A stretch of 64,000 nt of DNA from Streptomyces fructofermentans (GTDB lineage: Bacteria > Actinomycetota > Actinomycetes > Streptomycetales > Streptomycetaceae): NCBI RefSeq assembly GCF_014651055.1, contig NZ_BMWD01000007.1, positions 1 through 64,000 on the forward strand, in the 5' to 3' direction. Shown here in pieces: positions 26,956 through 35,982 of this stretch. The notes beneath the pieces were generated by a model. The model saw only the letters and a list, made by a program, of their open reading frames with translations. It was not told the origin of the DNA and searched no databases. The number at the start of each line of letters is the position of its first letter. Within the stretch, counting starts at the first letter, position 1. The position numbers and the translations under genes were made by a program.

Positions 26956-27807
26956 GTGGAGCTACGTACCCTGCGCTACTTCGTGACGGTCGCCGAGGAA
27001 CTCCACTTCGGCCGGGCCGCCACCCGCCTGCACATGAGCCAGCCACCGCTGAGCCGGGCGATCAAGCGGCTGGAGACCGAGGTCGGGGCCCCGCTCCTCG
27101 TCCGCTCGCCCGCCGGTGTCACGCTCACACCCGTGGGCGCCGTGCTGCTCGACGAGGCACGGTCACTGCTCGACCGGGCCGACCGCCTCCGCGTGCGGGT
27201 GGGCGCGGCGGCCGACGTCGCCACCATCACCGTCGGCATCCTGGGGGACAGCACGGACCGGGGAACGACCAGGCTGGCAGCGGCCTATCGACGGAGCCAC
27301 CCCGGTGTGGACATCCGGGTCCGCGACACCGACCTCACCGACCCGACCTGCGGTCTGCGCGCCGGCCTGGTCGACGTGGCGCTGACCCGCGCGCCGTTCA
27401 ACGAGGCCGCGCTGACCGTGCGCGACCTCCGAGCCGACCCGGTGGGCGCGGTCCTGCGCGCCGACGACCCACTGGCCCGCCGCGGACAGCTGTACCTGGC
27501 CGACCTGCGCGACCGCCGCTGGTTCCAGTTCCCGCACGGAACCGACCCGCTCTGGCAGGCGTACTGGAACGGCGGCGAGCCCCGCGAGGGCCCGGTGGTG
27601 CGCGCCGTCCAGGAGTGCCTGCAGGCCGTGCTGTGGAACGGGACGGTCGGCATGGCCCCGCTCGGGCACGACCTGCCCCCGGAACTGGCCGTGGTGCCGC
27701 TGGCCGACATGGCGCCGAGCCGGGTGGTCGTCGCGTGGAACGAGGGGGACGGCAACCCGCTGATCCGATCGTTCATCGAGACCGCGACAGCCGCGTACAG
27801 GGAGTGA
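26956..27807 (+). CDS. LysR-family transcriptional regulator
   Basis: A 283-residue regulator. The N-terminal winged helix reads LRTLRYFVTVAEELHFGRAA then LHMSQPPLSRAIKRLE, the standard LysR signature. A linker helix is followed by a two-lobed effector domain (ITVGILGDSTDRG at its start, then VDVALTRAPF). Start is the GTG at 26956, which gives the canonical MELRTLRYF opening. The LysR box directly in front implies autoregulation and control of the divergent DoxX gene. Nothing in the sequence identifies the effector. Confidence 0.92.
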   Translation: MELRTLRYFVTVAEELHFGRAATRLHMSQPPLSRAIKRLETEVGAPLLVRSPAGVTLTPVGAVLLDEARSLLDRADRLRVRVGAAADVATITVGILGDSTDRGTTRLAAAYRRSHPGVDIRVRDTDLTDPTCGLRAGLVDVALTRAPFNEAALTVRDLRADPVGAVLRADDPLARRGQLYLADLRDRRWFQFPHGTDPLWQAYWNGGEPREGPVVRAVQECLQAVLWNGTVGMAPLGHDLPPELAVVPLADMAPSRVVVAWNEGDGNPLIRSFIETATAAYRE

Positions 27808-27830
27808 CTGCCCGCAGCGGGGCCACCAGG

Positions 27831-27858
27831 TGTGACAATTTCGAACATATTGCACAAT
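27831..27858 (+). promoter_or_regulatory. Candidate promoter of a leaderless gene
   Basis: TGTGAC (27831-27836) and CACAAT (27853-27858) are spaced by 16 bp within a notably A/T-rich stretch. Transcription would begin about 7 nt further on, at or next to the ATG at 27865, predicting a leaderless mRNA. Confidence 0.4.
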
Positions 27859-27864
27859 TTCTTC

Positions 27865-28257
27865 ATGCAAGCGTTGCCGGTCCCCTGCCCCGCCCACCTC
27901 GTCCCGGTCGCCAGCGGCACCAACGCCTTCCACAAGGCGTACCGGCAGGCCATGGCACACAAGGCCGTGTTCGTCGCCATCGAGTCCGAGGGCCCGCGGT
28001 GGACGGTGAAGGCGGACACGCTCACGGCAGGCCCCGGACACATGGTCGACAACGAGGTGAACGAGGCCCTCCGGAACGCGATCACCCGCCTCGTCGACAA
28101 CCACGAGGTCGACATCGACGCCTACAGGGGACCGATCTACTTCATGATGCGCACCACGTCGAGCGAGGAGCGCGTCCGTGAGCTCGCCGCCGCGCTGCAC
28201 GCGGCCCTGTACGGCGACCTGGACCCGCTGGACCGGGCGGTGCCTCCCACACCTTGA
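27865..28257 (+). CDS. Conserved hypothetical protein (130 aa)
   Basis: Unrecognised family. The product from ATG 27865 reads MQALPVPCPAHLVPVASGTN and continues with AFHKAYRQAMAHKAVFVAIE, DTLTAGPGHMVDNEVNEALR and a C-terminal RVRELAAALHAAL helix; no signal peptide or membrane segment. The composition is that of a folded soluble protein. An alternative GTG start at 27832 would add 11 residues (MTISNILHNFF), but that stretch looks like promoter sequence (A/T-rich, with -35/-10-like boxes). It follows the lysR gene by about 57 bp. Confidence 0.6.
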   Translation: MQALPVPCPAHLVPVASGTNAFHKAYRQAMAHKAVFVAIESEGPRWTVKADTLTAGPGHMVDNEVNEALRNAITRLVDNHEVDIDAYRGPIYFMMRTTSSEERVRELAAALHAALYGDLDPLDRAVPPTP

Positions 28258-28462
28258 CCAGGTGTTCTGAGCCCTGGCCGTGACCTGGGTACGGCGGGAC
28301 CATGTGGGTCGTGGCCTGGGCGGACCCGGCAGCGGGTGGCCGCGAGTCAAACGGGGCGAGCAGGCGGGGTGCCCGGTGTGCGGGCGGGCGCCGGACGTCC
28401 TCGCGGACGGTCCGGCGCCGGTCGTGGGCGGAGTCGCCGTGCTTCCCCGCCCACGAGGGTGC

Positions 28463-29527
28463 CTATCGTCCGGCCTGCAGGGCTGTCCAGGTCTGCGGGC
28501 CGACGTCGCCGTCGACGCCGAGGCCGCGGGTGGTCTGGTAGTCGCGCACGGCTTGTTCGGTGTTGGGGCCGAAGTCCCCGTCGATGCCCACGGTGCGGCC
28601 GAGTGCCGCGGTCAGTGCCCGCTGCAGTCGGCTGACGTCCGCGCCGGTCGACCCGTTCTGAAGCGCCGGTGTCGAGCCGTACGACAACAGGGCCGTCCAG
28701 GTCCTGGGGCCGATGTCACCGTCGGCCGTGAGGCCCCGGGCGGACTGGAAGGCCGTCGTCGCCGATGCGGTGTTGGGCCCGAAGTCGCCGTCCGGTTCTC
28801 CCGGATTGTGTCCCGCGGCGATCAGCCGGCATTGCGCCGCCTTGACCAGACTGCTGTTGGAGCCCTGCTGGATGAGGGGGTACGCGGTGAAGTCGAGGTT
28901 GACGCCGCTGCAGGTGGGCGGTGGCGTGCCGCCGCAGTTGTTGCTGGTGACGTTCCGCCAGGTCCGGCCGTTGGCCTGGCCGTACTCGACGCCGTTGAAC
29001 CAGGGGCGGATCCGTTCGGAGGTGGAGTTGCCCCAGGTGGCGGATCCGTTGTTGTCGGCGTCGTAGGCGAGCTCGAAGTGCAGGTGCGGGTGGTCGTTCG
29101 AGGTGGGCCCCGTCCTGCCGACCCGGCCGATCAGCTGGCCGCGCTGCACCGTCTGGCCCACGCTGACCTCGCGGCTCTGCAGGTGCAGGTAGGTCGTGAA
29201 GTAGCGCTGCCCGTGGTTGATCTGGATCACGTTGCCGGCGTTGGAGTGGTAGAAGGACTGCCGGACCGTGCCGGAGGCCGGAGCCAGCACCGGTGCTCCT
29301 TCGGTGCCGGCCTGGTTGGGCTCGCGGACCATGTCGAGCGCGGGTGCGTGCGCCCAACTGTCGAGTCTCCACTGCTGGCCGCAGGTGAACGGCAGTTGGA
29401 AGGCGATGGGCGGGGCCGCCGCGGCGGCGGGTGCCGCGGTCTGCCAGGGCAGGACGACGAGGGCGGCGACAACCACGAGCAGTCTGCCGAGCAGCGCCGG
29501 GGTGAGGGTGCGGATGAGGGATATCAA
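28463..29527 (-). CDS. Secreted M23-type peptidoglycan endopeptidase with two peptidoglycan-binding domains
   Basis: A 354-residue exported LytM-like metallopeptidase predicted to cut cell-wall peptide cross-links. Start is a TTG at 29527 with AAGGAGG 4 nt upstream, giving MISLIRTLTPALLGRLL as signal peptide (cleavage near AAAAA, about residue 38). The catalytic domain has the Zn ligands in WAHAPALDM (HxxxD) and HPHLHFEL (HxH), residues about 60-160. Two PGB_1 domains follow (GPNTASATTAFQSARGL and GPNTEQAVRDYQTTRGL). The architecture is common for actinobacterial hydrolases acting on their own or competitor walls. It is preceded by the regulator gene and a strong hairpin. Confidence 0.9.
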   Translation of the reverse strand: MISLIRTLTPALLGRLLVVVAALVVLPWQTAAPAAAAAPPIAFQLPFTCGQQWRLDSWAHAPALDMVREPNQAGTEGAPVLAPASGTVRQSFYHSNAGNVIQINHGQRYFTTYLHLQSREVSVGQTVQRGQLIGRVGRTGPTSNDHPHLHFELAYDADNNGSATWGNSTSERIRPWFNGVEYGQANGRTWRNVTSNNCGGTPPPTCSGVNLDFTAYPLIQQGSNSSLVKAAQCRLIAAGHNPGEPDGDFGPNTASATTAFQSARGLTADGDIGPRTWTALLSYGSTPALQNGSTGADVSRLQRALTAALGRTVGIDGDFGPNTEQAVRDYQTTRGLGVDGDVGPQTWTALQAGR

Positions 29528-29668
29528 CGTGCCTCCTTCTTTGGTGCCGGGTTCATGCGTGTCCGGGACGGGTTGTGCGCGCGGCGATGGGACGGCAGTT
29601 GCCCTTCCGCTGTGGCTGGGCGCTGCGGGACGGCCGCGTCCGGTCGCGGTGTGTCGCCCGCATGGCGG

Positions 29669-29717
29669 TCACGATGAGGGCCGAGGTGGCGGCAGCCGTG
29701 CACGGCCCTCATCGTGA
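29669..29717. terminator. 15-bp perfect hairpin after the large regulator gene
   Basis: TCACGATGAGGGCCG (29669-29683) pairs perfectly with 29703-29717 around a 19-nt loop. It lies in the 340-bp spacer between the minus-strand regulator (stop at 29868) and the M23 gene, and most likely ends the regulator transcript. I see no gene in the rest of 29528-29867. Confidence 0.65.
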
Positions 29718-29867
29718 GCTCGCCGGCGGGGGGAGCGACCGGTGCGCTGAGCGTGCACCGCGTCGGTATAGCGCGGGTATTTCCGCAGGTCACCCGGCCG
29801 TCCTGGGCGGTGGTGCCGGCCCCGGACCGCTTGCGGGGGAGCACACCGTGCCGGCGGCGTGCCCGGG

Positions 29868-32800
29868 TCAGGGCTGCGGGCAGAGCGCGCCGGTGTCCTG
29901 GCCGGGGAGGTGGCGGTCGAGTTGCGCCGCGGTGGGCGGGACGGCGGTGGCTCGGCAGATGCGCCGGATGGCTTCGGTCGCGGTCAGCGGCCAGTGGATG
30001 ATGCGCTGGTCGGCGCCCGCGGACAGCAGGGTTCCGTCCGGGGTGAACGCCAGGCCCTGCACGTCTGCCGAGTGGCCGGTGAGGGTGGCGATGCGCCGGT
30101 GGGTCCGTACGTCCCGGACGACGATGGTGTGATCCTCGCCTGCCGAGGCGAGGAGGCGCCCGTCCCTGCTGAAGGCGAGCGTGCCGACCGCCGCGGTGTG
30201 GCCGGTCAGGGTGCCCCTGCTTTTCCATGTCCGGGTCGACCACAGGCGCACCGTGTGGTCCGAGCCGGCGGTGGCGATCAGATCGCCCGCCGGAGTGGCC
30301 GCGATGTCCTGCGTCGACCCCTGCGTGGCCGGGAAGGCCTTCACCAGCCGGTCGTCGGCGGTGCTCCACGCGGCGATGCCGCCGGCCGGTGTGCTCGCGA
30401 CGAGGAGGCCGCCCCGGGCGGGGTAGGCCATGGCGGTCGAGGTGCGCGGGCCGGCCGGCGCCGGCAGTCGGCGGGGGTGTGCCGGGTCGCCGACCTTCCA
30501 CCGGAACGTTCCTCCCAGCGACATCACGGTGACCGTGCTGCCGTCCGGGCTGAAGGCGACGTCCGTGCCGGTGCCTATTCCGGTGAAGGCGATGGTGGTG
30601 TGGCGCCGCCCGGTCGACGGGTTCCACAGAGTCAGGGTGTGGTCGCGCGTCACGGCCGCCAGTACCGTGGCGTCCGGGTTGAACGCGACTGCCTTGACAT
30701 GGTCGGAGTGTCCGCCGAGCAGCCGTTCGGCGGCGCCGGAGGCATTCCAGATCCGTACGGACCTGTCGTCGCCGGCGGAGGCGACGAGCCGGCCGTCGGG
30801 GCTGACGTCCACGTCGTTCACGGCGCCGCCGTGACCGCTGAAGGGAAGGGCCGTACGGCGCACCACGATGGTGCGTCCCAGGCCGCCCGAGACCACCGTG
30901 CTCGCGTCCGGTGCCAGGTCCAGAGCCATGGTCTCCGAGCGGTAGCGGTCGGCGTGGCGGGCGATCTGCTCGCGGCGCCGGTAGTCCCAGACCGAGATCA
31001 TGCCCTCTTCGTCGGCGATCGCGATCCGGTCACCGACCGGCGCGGAGATCATCCAGGGGAAGGCCGTCTGCACCGGGAGGTCGGCGAACTGGCGGGCCGA
31101 GCGGCCGGTGAGCCGCCAGAACCTGATGCCGTGTTCCTCGGAGGCCGTGGCCAGGACATCGGATGTGGAGCCGAACCGGGCCACTTGGGCGCCTTCGGTG
31201 GGCAACTCGAAGCGACGGCGACCGGTCTCGATGTCCCAGACGGCCACCGTCCCGTCGGTACGGGTGACGGCGAGCGAGCGCTGATCGCCGGCCAGGCTGA
31301 GTGCCGCGGGCATTCCGGTGGGCAGGAACGCGGCCTTGCCACCGCCCAGCGTGGCCACCCGTGTGCCCTTGCCGGTGCCGTAGGCCACGACCGTGCCGTC
31401 GGCGTTGAAGGCCAGACCGTTGCTGAGGTCGCCGGACACGACCTGCTTGAACAGCACCTTCCTCGACCGGACGTCCCGCACGACGACCGAGCCTCCGGTC
31501 GGCTGCTTCGGATTGTTCGACCGGGCCAGGGACGCCAGCCGGGTACCGTCGGCGTTGAAGGCCACCCTCAGCGCGAAGAACCCCTGGGGGAGCGGCTTGA
31601 CGACATGCTCGGTGAAGGAGGCCAGCCTCCTGTGTCGCTTCGGATCCCACAGCTCCACGGTGCCGTCGCTGGTGGCCGCGGCCACCAGCGAGCCGTGAGG
31701 GGACAGGGCCAGGCCGAACGACGCGGGCCCGTTCGTGTTGAGTGCGACGCTGGGCTGCGCGGACGCCGACGTACTGATCACCGCGCCCAGGGTGTCGGCG
31801 TCGGGATGCAGCCGATGGGCGGCCAGGGCGAGCGCCCGGGCGACGTCCGGGTCGGTGGCGACCAGCGAGCGCGACGTGAGCGCCGCCTGATGGGCCAGGA
31901 CGGTCAGGTGCTCGCGCTGTGCCACCTGCCGCTGCTGCCAGGCGGCACCGCCCCCGGCCACGGTCGCCACCAGCAGCACCGCCAGCACCATCGCCAGGAC
32001 CCTCAACCGGCGGACCCGGCGCCGCGACGCAGCGAGTTCGGACTCGGCCAGTTCCTCGCTGGCGTCGAGGAACTCACGCTCCAGTAGGTTCGACTCCGGG
32101 CGGTGCGGGCGCGCGTCGGCCAGCCCCGAGCCCCGATAGAGCCCTCCGGTGTCCCGCCCCGACTGCTGCCAGACTCGGGCAGCGGCAGTGAGCCGCTGCC
32201 GTACGACCAGGCGCCGGCGGTCCTCGCTGAGCCAGGTCCGCAGCCTGGGCCACGCCACGATGAGCGCCTCATGGGCGATCTCCACCCGGTCCTCGTCCAC
32301 GACCACCAGGCGCGCCGCCACCAGCTCGTCGACCACATCCGCGAGCGCGGCGACCGGGCCCATCCCGTCGAGTTCGGTTTGCGGGACCCGTCGACGACTG
32401 TCCCGCACCCCGTCCTCGTCCAGGCTGATCAACCGCTGCATGAGCCGGCGCACCAGGTCCTGCTCGGCGGGTTCGAACTCGGAGTAGACGTGTTCGGCGG
32501 TCTGGGCGATCGCACCGTGCATCCCGCCCCCCGCCTGGTACGCCGCGAGAGTCAGGGTGCGGCCGGCCCGCTTGCGCCAGGTCTCCCGCAGCGCGTGGGA
32601 CACCAAGGGGAGTGCGGCGGCGGCGCCGGACGCCTCCGCCACCACGGTGGCCAGGAGATCGGCGTCGACCGAGCAGCCCTCAAGATCCGCCGGCCGGACG
32701 ATCAGCTCCCGCAGCTCCGCGGCCGACGGCGGACCGACCAGCAGCTGCGCCTTGCTCATCAGCGCCGGCGCCAGCTCGCTCAGCCCGGTCATCTGGACGA

Positions 32801-34001
32801 AGAAGTCCGCACGGACACTGAGTACGACCCTCGTTCCGGCATGGGACGCCGCCAACAGCCCGGCGACGAATTCCTCCCGTACCGCGGGATCGGAGCACAG
32901 GGTGAACAGTTCCTCGAACTGATCGACCACCAGCAGCAGTTGACCGGCGGGCCGGTCGTGCTCCGCGAGCGAGGCCGCCAGTTGCTTCACCGGCTGGTCG
33001 GTCGGTGTCATCATGACCGGCTGCCATCGAGCGGTCGTGTCCCGCCGGATCCGGCCCAGCAGGCCCGCCGCCAGCAGCGAGGTCTTCCCCGATCCCGACG
33101 CGCCGAACACCACGACCACCGGGAAGCGTTCCACGCGCTCCCACAGGAGCCCGCACAGCCGGTCGCGGCCGAAGAACCGGTCGTGATCCGAGGAGGTGAA
33201 CGCCGGCAGGCCCCGGTAGGGGTTGGCCCCGACCGGCACCAGTGCCGCGACGGGGACCGGAGCGGGCATGAGGTCCTCATCGCCGCGGAGCATCGCCTGG
33301 TGCAGGCGCTGCAGCCCCGGGCCGGGCTCGACGCCCAGTTCGGTCCCGTACAGCGCATGGGTCCGCCGGTAGAGCCCGAACGCCTCGGCCTGCCTGCCCG
33401 AGCGATACAGGGCCGTCATGAGCTGGCCGCGGAGCGACTCGCGAAAGGGATGCCGGTGCAGCAGCTCCGTCAGCTCCACGACCACCTCGGCATGCCTGCC
33501 GAGGGCCAGACCGCAATCGGCCCACCGCTCATGCACGGCGAGACGCAACTCCTCCAGCCGGGCCGCCCGGGTCGCGACGGCTTCGGTGTCCAGGAACTCC
33601 GCCAACGCAGGCCCGTTCCAGCACCGCAGCGCCTCACCGTGCAATTCGTGCGCGCCCGCCGTCTCACCCTTGCGCAGGGCCTCCTCCGCCTGGAGGGCCA
33701 GCCGTTCGAACCGCGTGGCGTCCAGCGCGTCACCCGCCACCACGCGATAGCCGTCGCCCTGCCGTTCGACGCGTTCCGGGCCCAGTGCCTTGCGCAGTTG
33801 ATGGACGTACAGCTGCAGGTTCTTGCGCGCCGAGCGCGGCGGTCGCTCGCCCCACAGTGCGCTCATCAGGAGCTCCGAAGGCACGGGCCGGTCGGGCCTG
33901 CTCAGCAGGACCGCGAGCAGCAGACGCGCCTTGGGCGATCCGATGTCCACCGGCAAGCCCTCGCGACGGACCGACAGATCCCCCAGAATCCCCAACTCCA
34001 C
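29868..34001 (-). CDS. Giant SARP-type regulator: BTAD + STAND NTPase + transmembrane segment + WD40 propeller
   Basis: A 1377-residue AfsR-like regulator. The GTG at 34001 gives VELGILGDLSV, the usual opening of the OmpR-type DNA-binding domain (residues 1-95), followed by a BTAD domain to about 250. The STAND-type NTPase follows: Walker A GASGSGKTSLL near 300 and Walker B LLLVVDQFEELF. A transmembrane-like segment (LRVLAMVLAVLLVATVAGGG) lies near 700, then about 12-14 WD40 units to the C-terminus, with signatures such as FSPDGSTV, LASAGEDHTIVVRD and TAGSDHTVRLWS. A hydrophobic segment between DNA-binding and propeller domains is odd for a soluble activator: either membrane tethering or a buried helix. 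It is divergent from a small secreted inhibitor. Confidence 0.88.
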   Translation of the reverse strand: MELGILGDLSVRREGLPVDIGSPKARLLLAVLLSRPDRPVPSELLMSALWGERPPRSARKNLQLYVHQLRKALGPERVERQGDGYRVVAGDALDATRFERLALQAEEALRKGETAGAHELHGEALRCWNGPALAEFLDTEAVATRAARLEELRLAVHERWADCGLALGRHAEVVVELTELLHRHPFRESLRGQLMTALYRSGRQAEAFGLYRRTHALYGTELGVEPGPGLQRLHQAMLRGDEDLMPAPVPVAALVPVGANPYRGLPAFTSSDHDRFFGRDRLCGLLWERVERFPVVVVFGASGSGKTSLLAAGLLGRIRRDTTARWQPVMMTPTDQPVKQLAASLAEHDRPAGQLLLVVDQFEELFTLCSDPAVREEFVAGLLAASHAGTRVVLSVRADFFVQMTGLSELAPALMSKAQLLVGPPSAAELRELIVRPADLEGCSVDADLLATVVAEASGAAAALPLVSHALRETWRKRAGRTLTLAAYQAGGGMHGAIAQTAEHVYSEFEPAEQDLVRRLMQRLISLDEDGVRDSRRRVPQTELDGMGPVAALADVVDELVAARLVVVDEDRVEIAHEALIVAWPRLRTWLSEDRRRLVVRQRLTAAARVWQQSGRDTGGLYRGSGLADARPHRPESNLLEREFLDASEELAESELAASRRRVRRLRVLAMVLAVLLVATVAGGGAAWQQRQVAQREHLTVLAHQAALTSRSLVATDPDVARALALAAHRLHPDADTLGAVISTSASAQPSVALNTNGPASFGLALSPHGSLVAAATSDGTVELWDPKRHRRLASFTEHVVKPLPQGFFALRVAFNADGTRLASLARSNNPKQPTGGSVVVRDVRSRKVLFKQVVSGDLSNGLAFNADGTVVAYGTGKGTRVATLGGGKAAFLPTGMPAALSLAGDQRSLAVTRTDGTVAVWDIETGRRRFELPTEGAQVARFGSTSDVLATASEEHGIRFWRLTGRSARQFADLPVQTAFPWMISAPVGDRIAIADEEGMISVWDYRRREQIARHADRYRSETMALDLAPDASTVVSGGLGRTIVVRRTALPFSGHGGAVNDVDVSPDGRLVASAGDDRSVRIWNASGAAERLLGGHSDHVKAVAFNPDATVLAAVTRDHTLTLWNPSTGRRHTTIAFTGIGTGTDVAFSPDGSTVTVMSLGGTFRWKVGDPAHPRRLPAPAGPRTSTAMAYPARGGLLVASTPAGGIAAWSTADDRLVKAFPATQGSTQDIAATPAGDLIATAGSDHTVRLWSTRTWKSRGTLTGHTAAVGTLAFSRDGRLLASAGEDHTIVVRDVRTHRRIATLTGHSADVQGLAFTPDGTLLSAGADQRIIHWPLTATEAIRRICRATAVPPTAAQLDRHLPGQDTGALCPQP

Positions 34002-34495
34002 TTGGCCGCCCCCAAGGCTGCATGGATCAACGCCGGCGGCCCGAAGGTACACCAGCCTTTCCGACTCGGACCCGCGCCTGCCCGCCCGAGCCACGCATGA
34101 CGCCTCACTGACGCGGATCAGCGGATTGCCGCGCGGCGCGGCCTCCCGGGCCGGCAACCCCTTGCCGCATGCCCCAAGGTCCGCGACGCGCGGTAGGCGG
34201 AAGCCACGCCCGACGACCTCCGCACGCGTTCCCATCAGGACTTATACGGCCCCTATACCGCGTCTCACAACGATCGCTTCCCGTACCCGGCCCACCGCCT
34301 CCTCGGCCCTTCCCTTCAAGGAAGGAACGGGTGCGCCCATCCAGAACGACGCCGACCAGTCCAACAGGCGCCCCCGGCCGTGGAGATGACGTCGGAGTCG
34401 CGGAGAACGCGAAAGGGCACAGCGTGAAGCTCGGGTTCAGCTCCGGAAGCGATCAGAACACCCATCAGCGAACCACCGGGAAGGCAGGACAGCAC
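34002..34495. promoter_or_regulatory. Divergent spacer with 11-bp-spaced heptamer repeats (SARP-box-like)
   Basis: The 494-bp region separates the regulator from the secreted I36-like gene. TTATACG (34243-34249) and CTATACC (34254-34260) share a TATAC core at an 11-bp repeat distance, the geometry of SARP binding sites. A CACAAC sequence (34267-34272) six bases beyond could serve as -10 for the plus-strand gene, though that leaves a long leader of about 220 nt. No coding sequence is convincing here. Confidence 0.45.
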
Positions 34496-34960
34496 ATGCG
34501 TACAAAGCTCGCGGCAGTCGCAGGAGTGGCCGTCATGACCGCCACGCTCGCACTGGTCGGCGCGTCCCCCTCGGCCGCCGGCCCCAACTGCGGCGAAGGC
34601 AACCACTGCGTCTTCTACACCGACATCAACTCCGCACGGCAGTCCTTCTTCAACTCCGATCCGGACTTCTCCAACGACACCTTCGACGAGTACAACGTGA
34701 GCGGGAACGGTCTCAACCGCCCGGTCAACAACAACGTGTACTCGGCCAGCAATTCAAGCACCGGGAACTACGAGAGCCACTACTGGGACAACACCAACGG
34801 AACGGGCTTCCTGTTCTGCCTGAACCCCGGTCACTACGTCAACTCCGCCTCCACCGTCGACCAGGCGGGCAAGCAGAGCGGCGATCCGCTCCCCTCCGGC
34901 CTCCGGGACCGGGCCAGCCGGCTGACGCTCCCGGGCCGGACGTCGACCGACTGCTTCTGA
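34496..34960 (+). CDS. Secreted peptidase inhibitor family I36-like protein
   Basis: A 154-residue exported protein. The ATG at 34496 follows GGAAGGCAGGAC and opens a clean signal peptide (RTKLAAVAGVAVMTATLALV, cleavage near SAAG, about residue 28). The mature domain starts CGEGNHCVFYTDINSARQ and continues with FLFCLNPGHYVN, the Cys-rich beta-sandwich pattern of the I36 family, whose founder SMPI inhibits metalloproteases. The Asn/Ser-rich middle fits an extracellular protein. The gene lies next to a SARP-like regulator and ends at a strong hairpin (34968-35005). Inhibitory activity is not shown by the sequence. Confidence 0.72.
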   Translation: MRTKLAAVAGVAVMTATLALVGASPSAAGPNCGEGNHCVFYTDINSARQSFFNSDPDFSNDTFDEYNVSGNGLNRPVNNNVYSASNSSTGNYESHYWDNTNGTGFLFCLNPGHYVNSASTVDQAGKQSGDPLPSGLRDRASRLTLPGRTSTDCF

Positions 34961-34967
34961 CCTCGGC

Positions 34968-35005
34968 GAACGTGCGGGCCCGGCGCGAACCGGGCCCGCA
35001 CGTTC
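34968..35005. terminator. 16-bp perfect hairpin after the I36-like gene
   Basis: Arms 34968-34983 and 34990-35005 are perfectly complementary (16 bp, core ACGTGCGGGCCCGG) with a CGCGAA loop. It starts 8 nt after the stop codon and 58 nt before the next gene, which must therefore have its own promoter or rely on read-through. Confidence 0.75.
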
Positions 35006-35025
35006 CGGACCCCGACAGGATTCAC

Positions 35026-35934
35026 ATGGCACTGAGCTTCCACGGCACTCGCCGATACGTCGCCGCCTGCGTCCTGACCGCCACGGTGGGAGCAACGACC
35101 TGGGCGCTCGCCGACGCGAGGGCCCGGAACCCCGAACCCCGGCCCCATCGTCCGCCGTCCCCGGCCGCACTGGCCGAACAGGGCCTGCGTCCGCCGATCT
35201 ACGCCCAGCTCTACGCCTGGACCCGGAGCGGCGAACAGATCGCGACCGCCCAGCAACAGGTTCTCGTCTCCTGCATGGCCGAGCGCGGATTCACCATCGA
35301 GCCCGCTCCGGTGGCGAAGGCGGGCGACGCGGCCGTGTCCCGCCCGACGCCGTTCGGTCTCGAGACCCTCGAAGAAATCGGCGCGGACAGTCAGAGGCAG
35401 GCCCCACCCGAGCAGCCCCAAGGAGAGGCCTTCAACCGCGCCCTCTACGGCAGACCCGGACACGAGATCTCCGTCAAGGGCAAGCTGCTCAAGGTGAGCA
35501 TGCCGGCGGGAGGCTGCCAGGCCGAGGCGGAGAAGCACATGCTGGGCGACGGCCGGGTGCGGTGGACGGAACTGCGGATGCAGCTCAACGAAGGGGAGCA
35601 GACGGCGTTCAGGTGGCTCAAGCGCGACTCCCACTTCCGCGAGGCGAACGAGGGCTGGCGGCAGTGCATGCTCACCAACCGCGTCCAGGCCAAGGACCCC
35701 CTCGACCTGATCAGAGCCTTGCCGCCCGACACGGACATCCGCACCCACCCCGCGACCAAGGCGGACGTCCACTGCAAGCAGGAAACCGGATACCTGCGCA
35801 CCGCCTACGCCAGACTCGCCGTGATGCAGCAGCGCTGGCTCGACGATCACCCCGACGTGCTCAAGGACCGCACCGCGCTGCGGGACAGGCAGCTGACAAT
35901 CGCCCGACAGGTCCTCCGGGGACGGATTGGCTGA
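35026..35934 (+). CDS. Membrane-anchored or secreted hypothetical protein (302 aa)
   Basis: No family recognised. The ATG at 35026 follows GACAGGATTCAC. Residues 12-30 (VAACVLTATVGATTWALAD) form a signal anchor or signal peptide. The rest is hydrophilic and helical, with four cysteines (VSCMAERGF, GGCQAEAEKH, RQCMLTNR, DVHCKQETGY) and Trp/Tyr-rich stretches (FRWLKRDSHFREANEGWRQC). Spaced single cysteines followed by short helices resemble an actinobacterial class of exported unknowns. Its stop codon lies inside the stem of a terminator shared with the convergent gene. Confidence 0.6.
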   Translation: MALSFHGTRRYVAACVLTATVGATTWALADARARNPEPRPHRPPSPAALAEQGLRPPIYAQLYAWTRSGEQIATAQQQVLVSCMAERGFTIEPAPVAKAGDAAVSRPTPFGLETLEEIGADSQRQAPPEQPQGEAFNRALYGRPGHEISVKGKLLKVSMPAGGCQAEAEKHMLGDGRVRWTELRMQLNEGEQTAFRWLKRDSHFREANEGWRQCMLTNRVQAKDPLDLIRALPPDTDIRTHPATKADVHCKQETGYLRTAYARLAVMQQRWLDDHPDVLKDRTALRDRQLTIARQVLRGRIG

Positions 35935-35982
35935 GCACCCGGCGCACCCGGTCTGCCCCGGCCCGGCTGCACCGGGTGCTCA
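35932..35982. terminator. Convergent terminator that contains both stop codons
   Basis: TGAGCACCCGG (35932-35942) pairs perfectly with 35972-35982. The first three bases are the stop codon of the plus-strand gene and the complementary arm contains the stop codon of the minus-strand RibD-like gene, so one stem ends both transcripts right at the coding ends. Confidence 0.6.
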
